NCBI RefSeq assembly: GCF_019042275.1
Contig: NZ_JAHQCW010000040.1
Span: 1-53,360 of the forward strand
Direction: 5' to 3'
Length of the DNA: 53,360 nucleotides
DNA from: Diplocloster agilis
GTDB taxonomy: Bacteria > Bacillota > Clostridia > Lachnospirales > Lachnospiraceae
The translations under genes and the position numbers were made by a program. The notes beneath the pieces were generated by a model that was not told the origin of the DNA, did no database searches, and saw only the letters and a list, made by a program, of their open reading frames with translations. Positions 8,426 through 17,792 of the stretch are shown one piece after another. Positions within the stretch are counted from its first letter, which is position 1. The number at the start of each line of letters is the position of its first letter.

Positions 8426-9889
8426 ATGATAGAGTTAGGTAAATTGTTGGAGAGGCTTGAGTACAGCTGTGAGGCCGGGGATATGGATGTCCTGGTGGGG
8501 GCGGTACGTTATGATACAAGGGAGATTGAAACGGGAGACCTGTTTGTGTGTATTAAAGGAAACCGGGCGGACAGCCACGATCTGATCGGTGAGATCGTAA
8601 GCAGGGGGGCTAAGGTGATTGTGGCGGAACGAACGGTCCGGGTTCCGGCCGGGATTACGGTGATACAGGTTAGCGACAGCCGGTATGCGCTGGCGTTGAT
8701 TTCGGCTTCCTATTTTGACTATCCGGCTGAAAAGATGAAATTGATTGGCGTCACCGGGACGAAGGGGAAGACGACGGTGGCGTATATGCTGCGGGAAATG
8801 TTGAAAAAAGCGGGGTATAAGACCGGGCTGATGGGAACCATCGTGACCGCGGTGGGGGATGAGGAACAGGCGGCCGGGAATACGACGCCGGAGTCTTATC
8901 TGATTCAGGAACTGCTGGCGCAGATGGTGGAGGCCGGCTGTCAGTATGTGGTGATGGAGGTGTCGTCCCAGGGGCTGAAGTTACAGCGTACGGCAGGGAT
9001 TGTGTTTGATATAGGTATATTTACGAATCTGGGGCCGGATCATATCGGACCGGCGGAGCATAAGGATTTTGCGGAGTATGCCCAGTGTAAGAGCAGGCTG
9101 TTCCGTCAGTGCCTCGTGGGTGTGATGAACGGGGACGATGAATATCTGGATCTGATCCTGCAAGGGCATACCTGTGAGGTGGTTACCTATGGAATGGGAC
9201 TTAAGAATGCGTATACTGCATCGGATCTTATGCTTTACCAGGAGGATGGAGTGCCGGGAATCCAGTTTCAGGTGAGCGGACGCTTGGAAGCGCGGATGCA
9301 GGTGGATATTCCGGGAAAGTTCAGTGTGTATAATGCGATGGCGGCTATCGCGGCCTGCGCGCAGTTAGGGCTGCCTGCGGATGTGATGGGCAGTGCGCTG
9401 CGGACGGTGAAGGTGAAGGGCAGAGTGGAGGTGGTTCCGGGCCCCTGGGATTTCACGGTATTGATTGATTATGCGCACAATGCGATGAGCCTTGAGAGCC
9501 TGCTGACGACACTGCGGGAATATAAGCCCCACCGCCTGGTGTGCCTGTTCGGATGCGGGGGAAACCGCTCGAAGCTGCGGCGTTATGAGATGGGGGAAAT
9601 GTCAGGAAAACTTTCGGATTTTACGGTGATTACTTCAGATAATCCCAGATATGAGAAGCCGGAGGAGATTATAGCGGATATCAGAACCGGTATGGAGAAG
9701 ACGGACGGCGCTTATATAGAGATCCCGGACCGCAGGGAGGCGATCGCCTGGGCGCTGCGCCATGGGCAAAAAGGGGATATCCTGATACTGGCGGGTAAGG
9801 GACATGAGGATTACCAGGAGATCTGCGGGGTGAAGTACCCGATGGATGAGCGGGTTATTATCCGGGAAATGATACAGCAGAAAAAATGA
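8426..9889 (+). CDS. murE: UDP-MurNAc-tripeptide synthetase, meso-DAP-adding
   Basis: MurE adds the third residue of the peptidoglycan stem peptide to UDP-MurNAc-L-Ala-D-Glu in the cytoplasm, using ATP. The 487-residue protein has the ATP motif GTKGKTT (111-117), the Mur ligase central and C-terminal domains, and DNPR at 405-408. DNPR is the motif that selects meso-diaminopimelate rather than lysine, so the wall should be of the DAP type. It starts with ATG after GGAGG and lies 9 bp before priA. Its place outside the main division cluster is common in related genomes. Confidence 0.93.
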   Translation: MIELGKLLERLEYSCEAGDMDVLVGAVRYDTREIETGDLFVCIKGNRADSHDLIGEIVSRGAKVIVAERTVRVPAGITVIQVSDSRYALALISASYFDYPAEKMKLIGVTGTKGKTTVAYMLREMLKKAGYKTGLMGTIVTAVGDEEQAAGNTTPESYLIQELLAQMVEAGCQYVVMEVSSQGLKLQRTAGIVFDIGIFTNLGPDHIGPAEHKDFAEYAQCKSRLFRQCLVGVMNGDDEYLDLILQGHTCEVVTYGMGLKNAYTASDLMLYQEDGVPGIQFQVSGRLEARMQVDIPGKFSVYNAMAAIAACAQLGLPADVMGSALRTVKVKGRVEVVPGPWDFTVLIDYAHNAMSLESLLTTLREYKPHRLVCLFGCGGNRSKLRRYEMGEMSGKLSDFTVITSDNPRYEKPEEIIADIRTGMEKTDGAYIEIPDRREAIAWALRHGQKGDILILAGKGHEDYQEICGVKYPMDERVIIREMIQQKK

Positions 9890-9898
9890 GGTGAGCAG

Positions 9899-12127
9899 GT
9901 GGCGGTTTATGCCGATGTGATTGTGGATATTACGAATGAAAAACTGGACCGGACGTTCCAATATCAGGTGCCGGAAGAGATGGAGCTAAAGATCGTCCCG
10001 GGGGTGGAAGTGGAGATCCCTTTTGGAAGGGGGGACCGGCTGATCCGGGGATATGTGGTGGAGACGACCGACCGGCCCGCCTATGATCCCGCTAAGATCA
10101 AAAAGATAAAGCGGATCGTTCCGGGCAGGGTTCCCATCGAATCCAGGCTGATCGCGCTGGCGGCCTGGATGCGGGAGCGCTATGGTTCTACCATGATTCA
10201 GGCGCTGAAAACGGTGATACCGATTAAAAAAGAGGTGAGAGCCAAACAAAAGCGTCTGATCCGGCTGGATCTGCCTGTAGACCGGGCCCGGACCTATCTG
10301 GAGGAGCTGAATCGAAAGCATTGTACGGCAAGGGCCAGACTGGTGCAGGCGCTTTTAAATGAGCCGGAGCTTGACTATGAACTGGTGACGAAGAAGCTTC
10401 ATATTACCCCGGCGGTGATAAAGACTCTGGAAGAACAGGGGGTTCTGAGCGTTCAGGCAGAGCAGCTATACCGGAATCCGGTGCGGCCGTCGGACCGGCA
10501 GAAGACACAGGTCGTGTTAAATGACCAGCAGCAGTCGGTGGTTGACCAGGTGGTAAAAGACTGGGAGCAGGGGCTACGGCGCACTTATCTGGTGCATGGA
10601 GTGACGGGCAGCGGCAAGACGGAAGTATATATGGAAATCATTGCCCGCGTGGTGGCAGATGGCCGGCAGGCTATCGTTCTGATTCCGGAGATCGCGCTCA
10701 CGTTTCAGACGGTTCTGCGGTTTTATCAAAGATTCGGAGACCGGATATCGATTATGAATTCCAGGCTGTCGGCGGGGGAGCGGTACGATCAGTTCGAGCG
10801 GGCGAAAAATAAGGAAATCAGCGTGATGATCGGTCCCAGATCCGCGTTATTTACCCCATTTCCCAACCTGGGCGTGGTGATTATAGACGAGGAACATGAA
10901 CTGACCTACAAAAGTGAAAATGTTCCCCGCTATCATGCCAGAGAAGTGGCCATCCACCGGGCTTTGACGGAGGGGGCTATGGTGGTGCTGGGGTCTGCGA
11001 CACCCAGTGTGGATTCCTATTATAAAGCCCTTCGAGGAGAGTTCGGCTTGTTCCGGCTGACGGACCGGGCTAAGAAAAATGCGCTGCCCCACGTATATGT
11101 GGAGGATCTGCGGGAAGAACTTAGAAGCGGGAACCGGTCGATTTTCAGCGCCAGGCTTCAGGAGCTGATACAGGACCGGCTGCAAAAAAAAGAGCAGGTG
11201 ATGCTGTTTTTAAACCGCCGGGGTTACGCGGGATTTGTATCCTGCCGTTCCTGCGGGCATGTGATGAAATGCCCCCACTGTGACGTCTCATTATCCATGC
11301 ATAATCATGGCAGGCTGGTCTGCCATTATTGCGGCTATGAGGAACCGACGGTCAAGAAGTGTCCGGAATGCGGTTCCCCATATATCGGCGGATTCCGGGC
11401 CGGGACGCAGCAGATCGAGGAGCTTTTGAAAAAACAGTATCCCCAGGCCGGAGTGCTCAGGATGGACGCGGATACGACCAGAAATAAAGACGGGCACGAA
11501 AAAATCCTGGCCGCGTTTGCAAACCGGGAGGCGGATATTCTGATAGGAACGCAGATGATCGTGAAAGGGCATGATTTTCCGGCGGTGACGCTGGTCGGAG
11601 TGATAGCGGCGGATCTGTCTTTGTATACGGGAGACTATCTGAGCAGTGAGCGGACCTTTCAACTGCTGACTCAGGCGGCAGGCAGAGCGGGCAGGGGGGA
11701 CGTGCCCGGAGAGGTTGTGATCCAGACCTACCAGCCGGAGCACTATGCGGTGGTGACGGCTGCGGCCCAGAATTACGAGGAGTTTTACCAGCAGGAGATC
11801 TTATACCGCACGATTTCCGGTTATCCGCCTGCGGCCCATCTGCTGGCCGTGCTTTTGTCCGGGGCGGATCAGGAGGAGCTTGACCGGGCTTCAGGACTGT
11901 TGATCCGGCAGGTGCCCCGGGAACTGGAGGGACTTACGGTGATCGGCCCGGCGGAGCCGGCCGTGGCCCGGATTAACGATATCTATAAAAAAGTAATCTA
12001 CCTAAAACATAAAAAATATGATACACTGACAGAGGTAAAAGATCATCTGGAACGGTATGCGATGGAGCAGCCGCTTCTTGAAAAAATAAATATGCAGTTT
12101 GATTTTAATCCAATGCATGCAGGTTAA
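9899..12127 (+). CDS. priA: Primosomal protein N', replication restart helicase
   Basis: PriA reloads the replicative helicase at stalled forks and D-loops. This 742-residue protein shows the N-terminal 3'-DNA-binding domain, Walker A GVTGSGKTE (about 234-242), the DEEH Walker B, and helicase motifs including QAAGRAGRG. A zinc-binding insert has eight Cys in CxxC pairs (CRSCG, CPHC, CHYCG, CPECG). The start is GTG after a GAGG-like site. It belongs to a run with murE upstream and def, fmt downstream, an arrangement frequent in Firmicutes. Confidence 0.93.
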   Translation: MAVYADVIVDITNEKLDRTFQYQVPEEMELKIVPGVEVEIPFGRGDRLIRGYVVETTDRPAYDPAKIKKIKRIVPGRVPIESRLIALAAWMRERYGSTMIQALKTVIPIKKEVRAKQKRLIRLDLPVDRARTYLEELNRKHCTARARLVQALLNEPELDYELVTKKLHITPAVIKTLEEQGVLSVQAEQLYRNPVRPSDRQKTQVVLNDQQQSVVDQVVKDWEQGLRRTYLVHGVTGSGKTEVYMEIIARVVADGRQAIVLIPEIALTFQTVLRFYQRFGDRISIMNSRLSAGERYDQFERAKNKEISVMIGPRSALFTPFPNLGVVIIDEEHELTYKSENVPRYHAREVAIHRALTEGAMVVLGSATPSVDSYYKALRGEFGLFRLTDRAKKNALPHVYVEDLREELRSGNRSIFSARLQELIQDRLQKKEQVMLFLNRRGYAGFVSCRSCGHVMKCPHCDVSLSMHNHGRLVCHYCGYEEPTVKKCPECGSPYIGGFRAGTQQIEELLKKQYPQAGVLRMDADTTRNKDGHEKILAAFANREADILIGTQMIVKGHDFPAVTLVGVIAADLSLYTGDYLSSERTFQLLTQAAGRAGRGDVPGEVVIQTYQPEHYAVVTAAAQNYEEFYQQEILYRTISGYPPAAHLLAVLLSGADQEELDRASGLLIRQVPRELEGLTVIGPAEPAVARINDIYKKVIYLKHKKYDTLTEVKDHLERYAMEQPLLEKINMQFDFNPMHAG

Positions 12128-12139
12128 GGAGTGAACGTA

Positions 12140-12610
12140 ATGGCAATTCGGAAAATCAGAGTGATGGGCGATGACGTACTAACGAAAAAGTGCCGGGAGG
12201 TCAAAGAGATGACCCCGAGAATCCGGGAGCTGATCGATGATATGTTTGAGACTATGTATTCAGAATACGGTGTCGGACTGGCGGCCCCCCAGGTGGGGAT
12301 CTTAAAGCAGATTGTAGTGATCGATGTGGATGATGATAATCCGCTGGTGATGATTAATCCCAGAATCCTGGAAACAAGCGGGGAGCAGACCGGTGACGAG
12401 GGATGCTTAAGCCTTCCCGGCCAGTACGGCCAGGTAACCAGGCCGGATTATGTCAAGGCTACGGCTTACGATGAAAATATGGAACCCTATGAGATAGAAG
12501 GGACCGGACTTCTGGCCCGGGCTATCTGTCATGAGACGGACCATCTGAAAGGGAAAATGTTCGTGGAGCTGGTGGAAGGTGAACTGCACGGCCCGCAGGA
12601 AGAGGAGTGA
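12140..12610 (+). CDS. def: Peptide deformylase
   Basis: Removes the formyl group from the N-terminal Met of new proteins. The 156-residue protein carries all three metal-site motifs: GVGLAAPQVG (44-53), EGCLS (Cys89 a metal ligand) and HETDH (131-135, catalytic Glu132). I chose the ATG at 12140 because AAGGAG sits 8 bp upstream; a GTG 9 bp earlier overlaps that site. The acidic C-terminal tail is short. It lies 12 bp after priA and 7 bp before fmt, the usual def-fmt pair. Confidence 0.95.
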   Translation: MAIRKIRVMGDDVLTKKCREVKEMTPRIRELIDDMFETMYSEYGVGLAAPQVGILKQIVVIDVDDDNPLVMINPRILETSGEQTGDEGCLSLPGQYGQVTRPDYVKATAYDENMEPYEIEGTGLLARAICHETDHLKGKMFVELVEGELHGPQEEE

Positions 12611-12617
12611 AGCACGG

Positions 12618-13550
12618 ATGAGAGTTGTATTCATGGGAACGCCGGATTTTGCGGTGGGAACGCTTGAAAAACTGGCAGAGGCCGGATACGAGGTAGTGGG
12701 TGTGGTCACTCAGCCCGATAAGCCCAAGGGCAGAAACAAGCAGTTATCTGCTCCGCCGGTGAAGGAAAAAGCATTGGAGCTTGGCATACCGGTCTATCAG
12801 CCGGCACGGGTGCGCAATCCGGAATGTATCGAAGAAATCCGAAAATTTCAGGCGGATGTGATCGTGGTGGCGGCGTTTGGACAAATCCTGCCCAAAGAAC
12901 TGCTGGAGATGCCAAAATTCGGCTGTGTCAACGTACATGCCTCCCTCCTGCCGGACTATCGGGGAGCGGCGCCGATCCAGTGGGCGATCATCGACGGCCG
13001 GAGCAAGACCGGCGTGACCATCATGCAGATGGACGAAGGCCTGGACACCGGCGATATGATATTGAAGCGGGAAGTCCCCATAGATGGAAAGGAAACCGGT
13101 GGCAGCCTATTTGATAAGCTAAGTGCCGTAGGCGCCGAGCTGTGTGTGGAGGCGCTGCGCCTGCTGGAAGCCGGGACAGCCGTATTCGAAAAACAGGAAG
13201 AAAGCCAAACCAGTTATGCGAAAATGATGAAAAAAGAGCTGGGAAACATAGACTGGAACAAGGACGCCGTTTCCATCGAACGCCTGATCCGGGCGCTGAA
13301 TCCCTGGCCCAGCGCTTATACGCACCTGGATCAGACCGTTTTAAAAATCTGGGATGCCGACGTATTAGAGGAGGCCGGCGATGGGAAACCGGGCGAAATC
13401 ATTCGGATAGAAAAGGACGCGTTCTGCGTGCAGACCGGCGATGGCGTGCTGTCCGTCAAAGAGGTACAGCTGGCCGGAAAGAAGCGCATGACCACGGACG
13501 CCTTCCTGAGAGGATATCCGGTAAAAGAGCATGTGATCCTGCCTTCCTGA
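12618..13550 (+). CDS. fmt: Methionyl-tRNA formyltransferase
   Basis: Formylates Met-tRNAfMet with 10-formyl-tetrahydrofolate for initiation. It has 310 residues: a Rossmann-type N-terminal domain with FMGTPDFAV at the start, the catalytic/folate segment NVHASLLPDYRGAAPIQW, and the C-terminal OB-like tRNA-binding domain. The start is the ATG after GAGGAG, giving the usual MRVVFMGTPDFA beginning; a longer frame upstream overlaps def and is not used. It pairs functionally with def. Confidence 0.95.
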   Translation: MRVVFMGTPDFAVGTLEKLAEAGYEVVGVVTQPDKPKGRNKQLSAPPVKEKALELGIPVYQPARVRNPECIEEIRKFQADVIVVAAFGQILPKELLEMPKFGCVNVHASLLPDYRGAAPIQWAIIDGRSKTGVTIMQMDEGLDTGDMILKREVPIDGKETGGSLFDKLSAVGAELCVEALRLLEAGTAVFEKQEESQTSYAKMMKKELGNIDWNKDAVSIERLIRALNPWPSAYTHLDQTVLKIWDADVLEEAGDGKPGEIIRIEKDAFCVQTGDGVLSVKEVQLAGKKRMTTDAFLRGYPVKEHVILPS

Positions 13551-13580
13551 GAATTGGCTGGCCAATTGGGCCAATTGGGG

Positions 13581-13675
13581 GGGACATGTCCATTCTGGTT
13601 TGGGACATGTCCAATTCGGTTTGGGACATGTCCATTCTGGTTTGGGACATGTCCATTTCGATTTGGGACATGTCC
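13581..13675. repeat. Five GGGACATGTCC palindromes at exact 21-bp pitch
   Basis: The 11-mer GGGACATGTCC, with the perfect palindrome GGACATGTCC, starts at 13581, 13602, 13623, 13644 and 13665. The 10-bp spacers are similar but not identical (ATTCTGGTTT twice, others changed). A degenerate sixth unit may follow at 13684. Two helical turns between units put all sites on one face of the DNA. The array is preceded by tandem GGCCAATTG units (13559-13576) and lies between fmt and yugP. It could be a protein-binding array or a short tandem repeat grown by slippage. It is not a CRISPR: units are too short and spacers not unique. Confidence 0.85.
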
Positions 13676-13836
13676 CCATTCGCCTGTCCCCATTCCCCTG
13701 TTTATGCCCGAATCCCGAAGCCAATCATAACGATTCCTGAAATTTCTATGAAATATTTATGAAATTCGGGATTTTAGGGTATGACTGTTGTATAATAAGA
13801 AAAATTCATGGAAGTAAAATTAAAGGAGGAATTTTC

Positions 13837-14544
13837 ATGCCTTTCTATTATTTTTGGGACCCTACTTATATATTAATAATCATAGGGCTTATCTTATCCT
13901 TATGGGCGTCGTCCAGAGTGAAATCTACCTATGCTAAATATTCCAGAGTCCGCAGCATGTCCGGTATGACCGGGGCGGAAGCAGCCGCCAGGATTTTACA
14001 CACGGCCGGAATCTATGATGTGCAGATTCAGCATGTGTCCGGAGATCTGACGGATCATTATGATCCGAGAAATAAAACGCTGAACCTGTCGGATTCCGTG
14101 TACGGTTCGCCTTCCGTGGCTGCGGTGGGAGTGGCGGCCCATGAGTGCGGGCATGCCATCCAGGACGCTAAGAGTTATGCTCCTTTGAAAATCAGGGGCG
14201 CGTTTGTACCGGTTGCGAATTTAGGCTCCGGGCTGTCCATGCCGTTGATCCTGATCGGGCTGATTTTCGGTGTAAACTCTCAGTGGGGGATACTGGTGGA
14301 CGTTGGTATTATTCTGTTTTCTCTGGCGGTTTTATTTCAGCTGATCACCCTGCCGGTGGAATTTAACGCGTCCCGCCGCGCGATTCAGATGGTGGAGTCT
14401 ACCGGGATTCTGTATGGGGACGAAGTGGACGGCACGAAGAAGGTGCTGTCGGCAGCCGCTCTGACTTATGTGGCCAGCGCCGCAGCGGCTATGCTTTCAC
14501 TCTTACGTCTAATCTTGCTGTTCGGAGGAAGAAACCGTGACTAA
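13837..14544 (+). CDS. yugP: YugP-type membrane zinc metallopeptidase
   Basis: A 235-residue membrane protein with an N-terminal hydrophobic segment (about 9-25), a cytoplasmic part with the zinc-protease motif AHECGHAIQD (HECGH at 102-106), and further membrane segments near 125-145, 150-172 and the C-terminus. This matches the neutral zinc metallopeptidase family of YugP, whose substrates are not known. The ATG at 13837 follows AAAGGAGG; an in-frame ATG far upstream lacks a site. It overlaps rsmB by 8 bp and so is translationally coupled to it. Confidence 0.88.
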   Translation: MPFYYFWDPTYILIIIGLILSLWASSRVKSTYAKYSRVRSMSGMTGAEAAARILHTAGIYDVQIQHVSGDLTDHYDPRNKTLNLSDSVYGSPSVAAVGVAAHECGHAIQDAKSYAPLKIRGAFVPVANLGSGLSMPLILIGLIFGVNSQWGILVDVGIILFSLAVLFQLITLPVEFNASRRAIQMVESTGILYGDEVDGTKKVLSAAALTYVASAAAAMLSLLRLILLFGGRNRD

Positions 14545-15895
14545 TGCGGTAAATACAAGAGAGCTGGTACTTGGGATTCTCATGGAAGTGACCGGAAAGG
14601 GGACGCACAGCCATCTGGTGATCCGTGACGTCTTATCTAAGTACCAGTATCTGGGAAAACAGGAGCGCTCCTTTATCACCAGAGTCTCCATTGGTACCCT
14701 GGAACAGATGATTCTCATAGATTATATCATCGATCAATTTTCCAGTGTGAAGGTAAAAAAGATGAAGCCGGTGATCCGGAATATATTGAGGAGTGCGGTC
14801 TATCAATTGAAATGGATGGACAGCATTCCTGATTCTGCTGTATGCAATGAAGCCGTGAAGCTGACGAGAAAAAAAGGGTTTCAGGGATTGTCCGGGTTCG
14901 TAAACGGCGTGCTGCGAAGCATCGCCCGGGGACCGGCGGAAGTCCGGTATCCCGATGAGAAGAAACAGCCGGCGGAATATATGAGCGTCCGGTATTCTCA
15001 GCCATTGTGGCTGACGCAGATGTGGCTGGATCGTTTCGGTCCTGAGACAACGGGGCAGATCCTGGGCGCGTTTCTGGAGGATAGCCCGACCTGCATACGC
15101 TGTAATACCGGCAGGATAAGCCCTGAGGAGCTGGCAAAGAGGCTGAATCAGCAGGGAATAGAGACCACGTCTTCTCCATATATAAGGGAAGCCATGGAAA
15201 TCCGGGGCTATGATTATCTGGGCGCCCTGCCGGAGTTTGAACAGGGACTTTTCCAGGTGCAGGACATTAGCTCCATGCTGGCTGTCCGGATCGCAGCTCC
15301 CCAAAAAGGGGATACGGTATATGACGTTTGTGCCGCGCCGGGCGGAAAGAGCCTGTATCTGGCGGAACTGATGCAGAATACCGGCATGGTGACGGCCAGA
15401 GACCTGACACCTTATAAGGTGGGGCTGATTGAAGAAAATATTCTGCGCAGCGGCCTTACGAATATCCGGGCGCAAGTATGGGATGCCTGCGCGCTGGATG
15501 AAGCAGCGGTGGAAACGGCGGATCTGGTGCTTGCGGACCTGCCCTGCTCGGGACTTGGCGTGCTGGGGCGCAAGCCGGATATTAAATATCATATGAGCCA
15601 GGGACAGATTCGGGAGCTTCGCGGGCTTCAAAGAGAAATTCTTGGCACGGTACATAAGTATGTAAAGAAAGGCGGAGTTCTCGTTTACAGTACATGTACC
15701 ATAGATATAGAAGAGAATGAAAAAAATCTGGAATGGTTTTTGAGTCAATTTCCATTTCATCTGGAAAGCATCGATCCTTATCTATGCGCAGCGTTAAGAA
15801 GCAATACGACGGCGCAGGGATATCTGCAGCTGCTTCCGGGCGTGCACCGGGCAGACGGGTTCTTTATGGCGAGGTTACGAAAAGATGGAGAATAA
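14537..15895 (+). CDS. rsmB: 16S rRNA (cytosine-967-C5) methyltransferase
   Basis: RsmB methylates C967 of 16S rRNA. The 452-residue protein has an N-terminal NusB-like RNA-binding domain (about 1-130), the SAM motif VYDVCAAPGGKS, the proline-cysteine motif ADLPCSGLG and the second catalytic Cys in YSTCTI. The start is GTG after GGAGGAAG, inside the end of yugP. Its stop overlaps rlmN by 11 bp. The def-fmt-yugP-rsmB-rlmN order is typical of Clostridia. Confidence 0.92.
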   Translation: MTNAVNTRELVLGILMEVTGKGTHSHLVIRDVLSKYQYLGKQERSFITRVSIGTLEQMILIDYIIDQFSSVKVKKMKPVIRNILRSAVYQLKWMDSIPDSAVCNEAVKLTRKKGFQGLSGFVNGVLRSIARGPAEVRYPDEKKQPAEYMSVRYSQPLWLTQMWLDRFGPETTGQILGAFLEDSPTCIRCNTGRISPEELAKRLNQQGIETTSSPYIREAMEIRGYDYLGALPEFEQGLFQVQDISSMLAVRIAAPQKGDTVYDVCAAPGGKSLYLAELMQNTGMVTARDLTPYKVGLIEENILRSGLTNIRAQVWDACALDEAAVETADLVLADLPCSGLGVLGRKPDIKYHMSQGQIRELRGLQREILGTVHKYVKKGGVLVYSTCTIDIEENEKNLEWFLSQFPFHLESIDPYLCAALRSNTTAQGYLQLLPGVHRADGFFMARLRKDGE

Positions 15896-16955
15896 GGCAA
15901 AAATAGATATCAAATCCCTGAACCTTAAGCAGCTGACCGAATATATGGAGTCGCTGGGAGAAAAACCTTTCCGGGCGCGCCAGGTGTATCAGTGGATACA
16001 TGAAAAGCTGGTTACGGATCTTGACGAGATGAGCAATCTGTCAAAAGAGCTGCGCGGAAAACTCAAGGAGAATTGTGAGTGGACTTCGCTGGAGCTTTTG
16101 GAGGAGCAGACATCACAGATCGACGGGACGAAGAAATTTTTATTCCGGCTGTCCGACGGCAATGTGATCGAAAGTGTCTGGATGCAGTATAAACATGGCA
16201 ATTCCGTCTGCATCTCTTCCCAGGTCGGCTGCAAAATGGGCTGCCGGTTCTGCGCGTCGACCATAGGCGGGCTGGTCAGGAATCTGACGCCTGCCCAGAT
16301 GCTGGATCAGATCTACCGTATACAGGCGCTCACAAAAGCCCGGGTGTCCAACGTGGTCGTCATGGGAACCGGGGAACCGCTTGACAATTATGATAATCTG
16401 CTGGCATTTCTTAAAATACTGACCGACGAACACGGGCTTCATATCAGCCAGAGAAATATTACGGTTTCCACCTGTGGGATTGTTCCGAACATCTACCGCC
16501 TGGCGGAGGAAAAACTCCAGATCACGCTGGCCCTCTCCCTGCACGCATCCAGTCAGGAAAAACGGCTGGAGCTGATGCCGGTGGCGAACAAATACGGCTT
16601 GGATGAGGTGTTAGAGGCCTGTGATTATTACGGGGAACAGACAGGGAGAAGAATGACGTTCGAGTACAGCCTGGTGGGCGGGGTAAATGATACCAAAGAA
16701 GATGCTGTCCGGCTTGCCAAGCTGATAAAACCGCTCCATGGACATGTAAATCTGATACCGGTCAACCCCATCAAGGAGCGGGATTATGTCCAGTCCGACC
16801 GGTCTGTAGTGGTGGATTTTAAAAATAAACTTGAAAAATGTGGAATAAATGTTACTATTAGAAGAGAAATGGGCAGAGATATAGACGGCGCCTGCGGGCA
16901 GCTGCGCAAACATTTCATAGACAGACAGGAAGAGAAAGGCGGGGGAGAAATGTGA
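15885..16955 (+). CDS. rlmN: Dual-specificity 23S rRNA/tRNA adenine-C2 methyltransferase
   Basis: A radical-SAM enzyme that methylates A2503 of 23S rRNA and A37 of some tRNAs. The 356-residue protein has the iron-sulfur motif CKMGCRFC (Cys116, Cys120, Cys123), the GTGEPLDN SAM-binding segment and the C-terminal Cys in DGACGQL that forms the methyl-transfer intermediate. Cfr, the resistance homologue, is less likely because neighbours and length are those of the housekeeping gene. Its stop overlaps the GTG of prpC by 4 bp. Confidence 0.93.
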   Translation: MENKAKIDIKSLNLKQLTEYMESLGEKPFRARQVYQWIHEKLVTDLDEMSNLSKELRGKLKENCEWTSLELLEEQTSQIDGTKKFLFRLSDGNVIESVWMQYKHGNSVCISSQVGCKMGCRFCASTIGGLVRNLTPAQMLDQIYRIQALTKARVSNVVVMGTGEPLDNYDNLLAFLKILTDEHGLHISQRNITVSTCGIVPNIYRLAEEKLQITLALSLHASSQEKRLELMPVANKYGLDEVLEACDYYGEQTGRRMTFEYSLVGGVNDTKEDAVRLAKLIKPLHGHVNLIPVNPIKERDYVQSDRSVVVDFKNKLEKCGINVTIRREMGRDIDGACGQLRKHFIDRQEEKGGGEM

Positions 16956-17692
16956 AAGCATTTGCAATCACTGATGTCGGAGAAATTCGCCAGACTAATC
17001 AGGACTATGTATTTGCAACGGAACATCCGGTTGGAAATCTTCCGAACCTTTTCGTTGTGGCCGATGGCATGGGAGGACACAACGCCGGAGATTTTGCATC
17101 GAAGTATACCGTGGAACAGCTGGTCTACGCCATCAGACGCGACGAGGATACAAATCCGGTCAGGATACTTAGAAAGGCCATCGACTATGCCAACCAGGAG
17201 CTGGTGAAACGGGCCAGGGAAGATGAGACAAAAAACGGATGCGGAACTACGCTTGTGGTTGCCATCGTGCTGAAGGATTATCTGTATGTGGCCAATATTG
17301 GGGACAGCCGCTTGTATGTAATCGGCGATGATATCCGACAGATTACCAGGGATCATTCCCTTGTGGAAGAAATGGTGCGCCTCGGGGAACTAAACAAAGA
17401 AGAGGCCAAAAATCATCCGAAACGAAACGTGATTACAAGGGCGGTCGGTGCGGATGAGAGGGTGATTATCGATTTTTTCAGCCGGAAGCTGTCACTGGGG
17501 GATTTGGTACTGATGTGTTCGGACGGTTTGTCTAACATGCTGGAGGATGAGCAGATCCGCCAGATTATGAGGCAGCCGCTGGATATAGAAGCGAAAGCTT
17601 TGGAACTGATTCAAAAAGCGAACAGCAATGGCGGCAGAGATAACATATCTGTTGTCATTATAGAACCAGAAATAGGGGAGGCGGAAGGCTGA
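16952..17692 (+). CDS. prpC: PP2C-family serine/threonine phosphatase
   Basis: This 246-residue protein shows the metal-dependent phosphatase motifs DVGEIRQTNQD, VADGMGGH, NIGDSRLY and GGRDNISVV. It reverses phosphorylation by the PASTA kinase coded next to it and acts in the cytoplasm on proteins of wall growth, translation and sporulation. It starts with GTG in a GTGA-type overlap with rlmN. A T-run and weak hairpin lie in the 100-bp gap before prkC, perhaps lowering kinase expression. Confidence 0.92.
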   Translation: MKAFAITDVGEIRQTNQDYVFATEHPVGNLPNLFVVADGMGGHNAGDFASKYTVEQLVYAIRRDEDTNPVRILRKAIDYANQELVKRAREDETKNGCGTTLVVAIVLKDYLYVANIGDSRLYVIGDDIRQITRDHSLVEEMVRLGELNKEEAKNHPKRNVITRAVGADERVIIDFFSRKLSLGDLVLMCSDGLSNMLEDEQIRQIMRQPLDIEAKALELIQKANSNGGRDNISVVIIEPEIGEAEG

Positions 17693-17792
17693 ACGTAGGT
17701 TCATTCAACCCTCATCCTGTATGCAAAAGAAGCTTCTTTGAATCTTTTTTTGCTGAATTTATCGCGAAGGAAATGCGCAACTGGAGGTAAAC

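Noticed and set aside
13581-13675. CRISPR-like array
   Set aside because: Repeats are 11 bp and spacers 10 bp and partly identical; no cas genes. It is a tandem palindrome array.
14633-15760. 375-codon open frame on the minus strand
   Set aside because: It lies wholly opposite rsmB, has no ribosome site and no recognisable motif, and all neighbours read the other way. It is an antisense shadow.
15885-16955. Cfr-type antibiotic-resistance methyltransferase
   Set aside because: It has the radical-SAM motif shared with RlmN, but the operon place and length are those of housekeeping RlmN.
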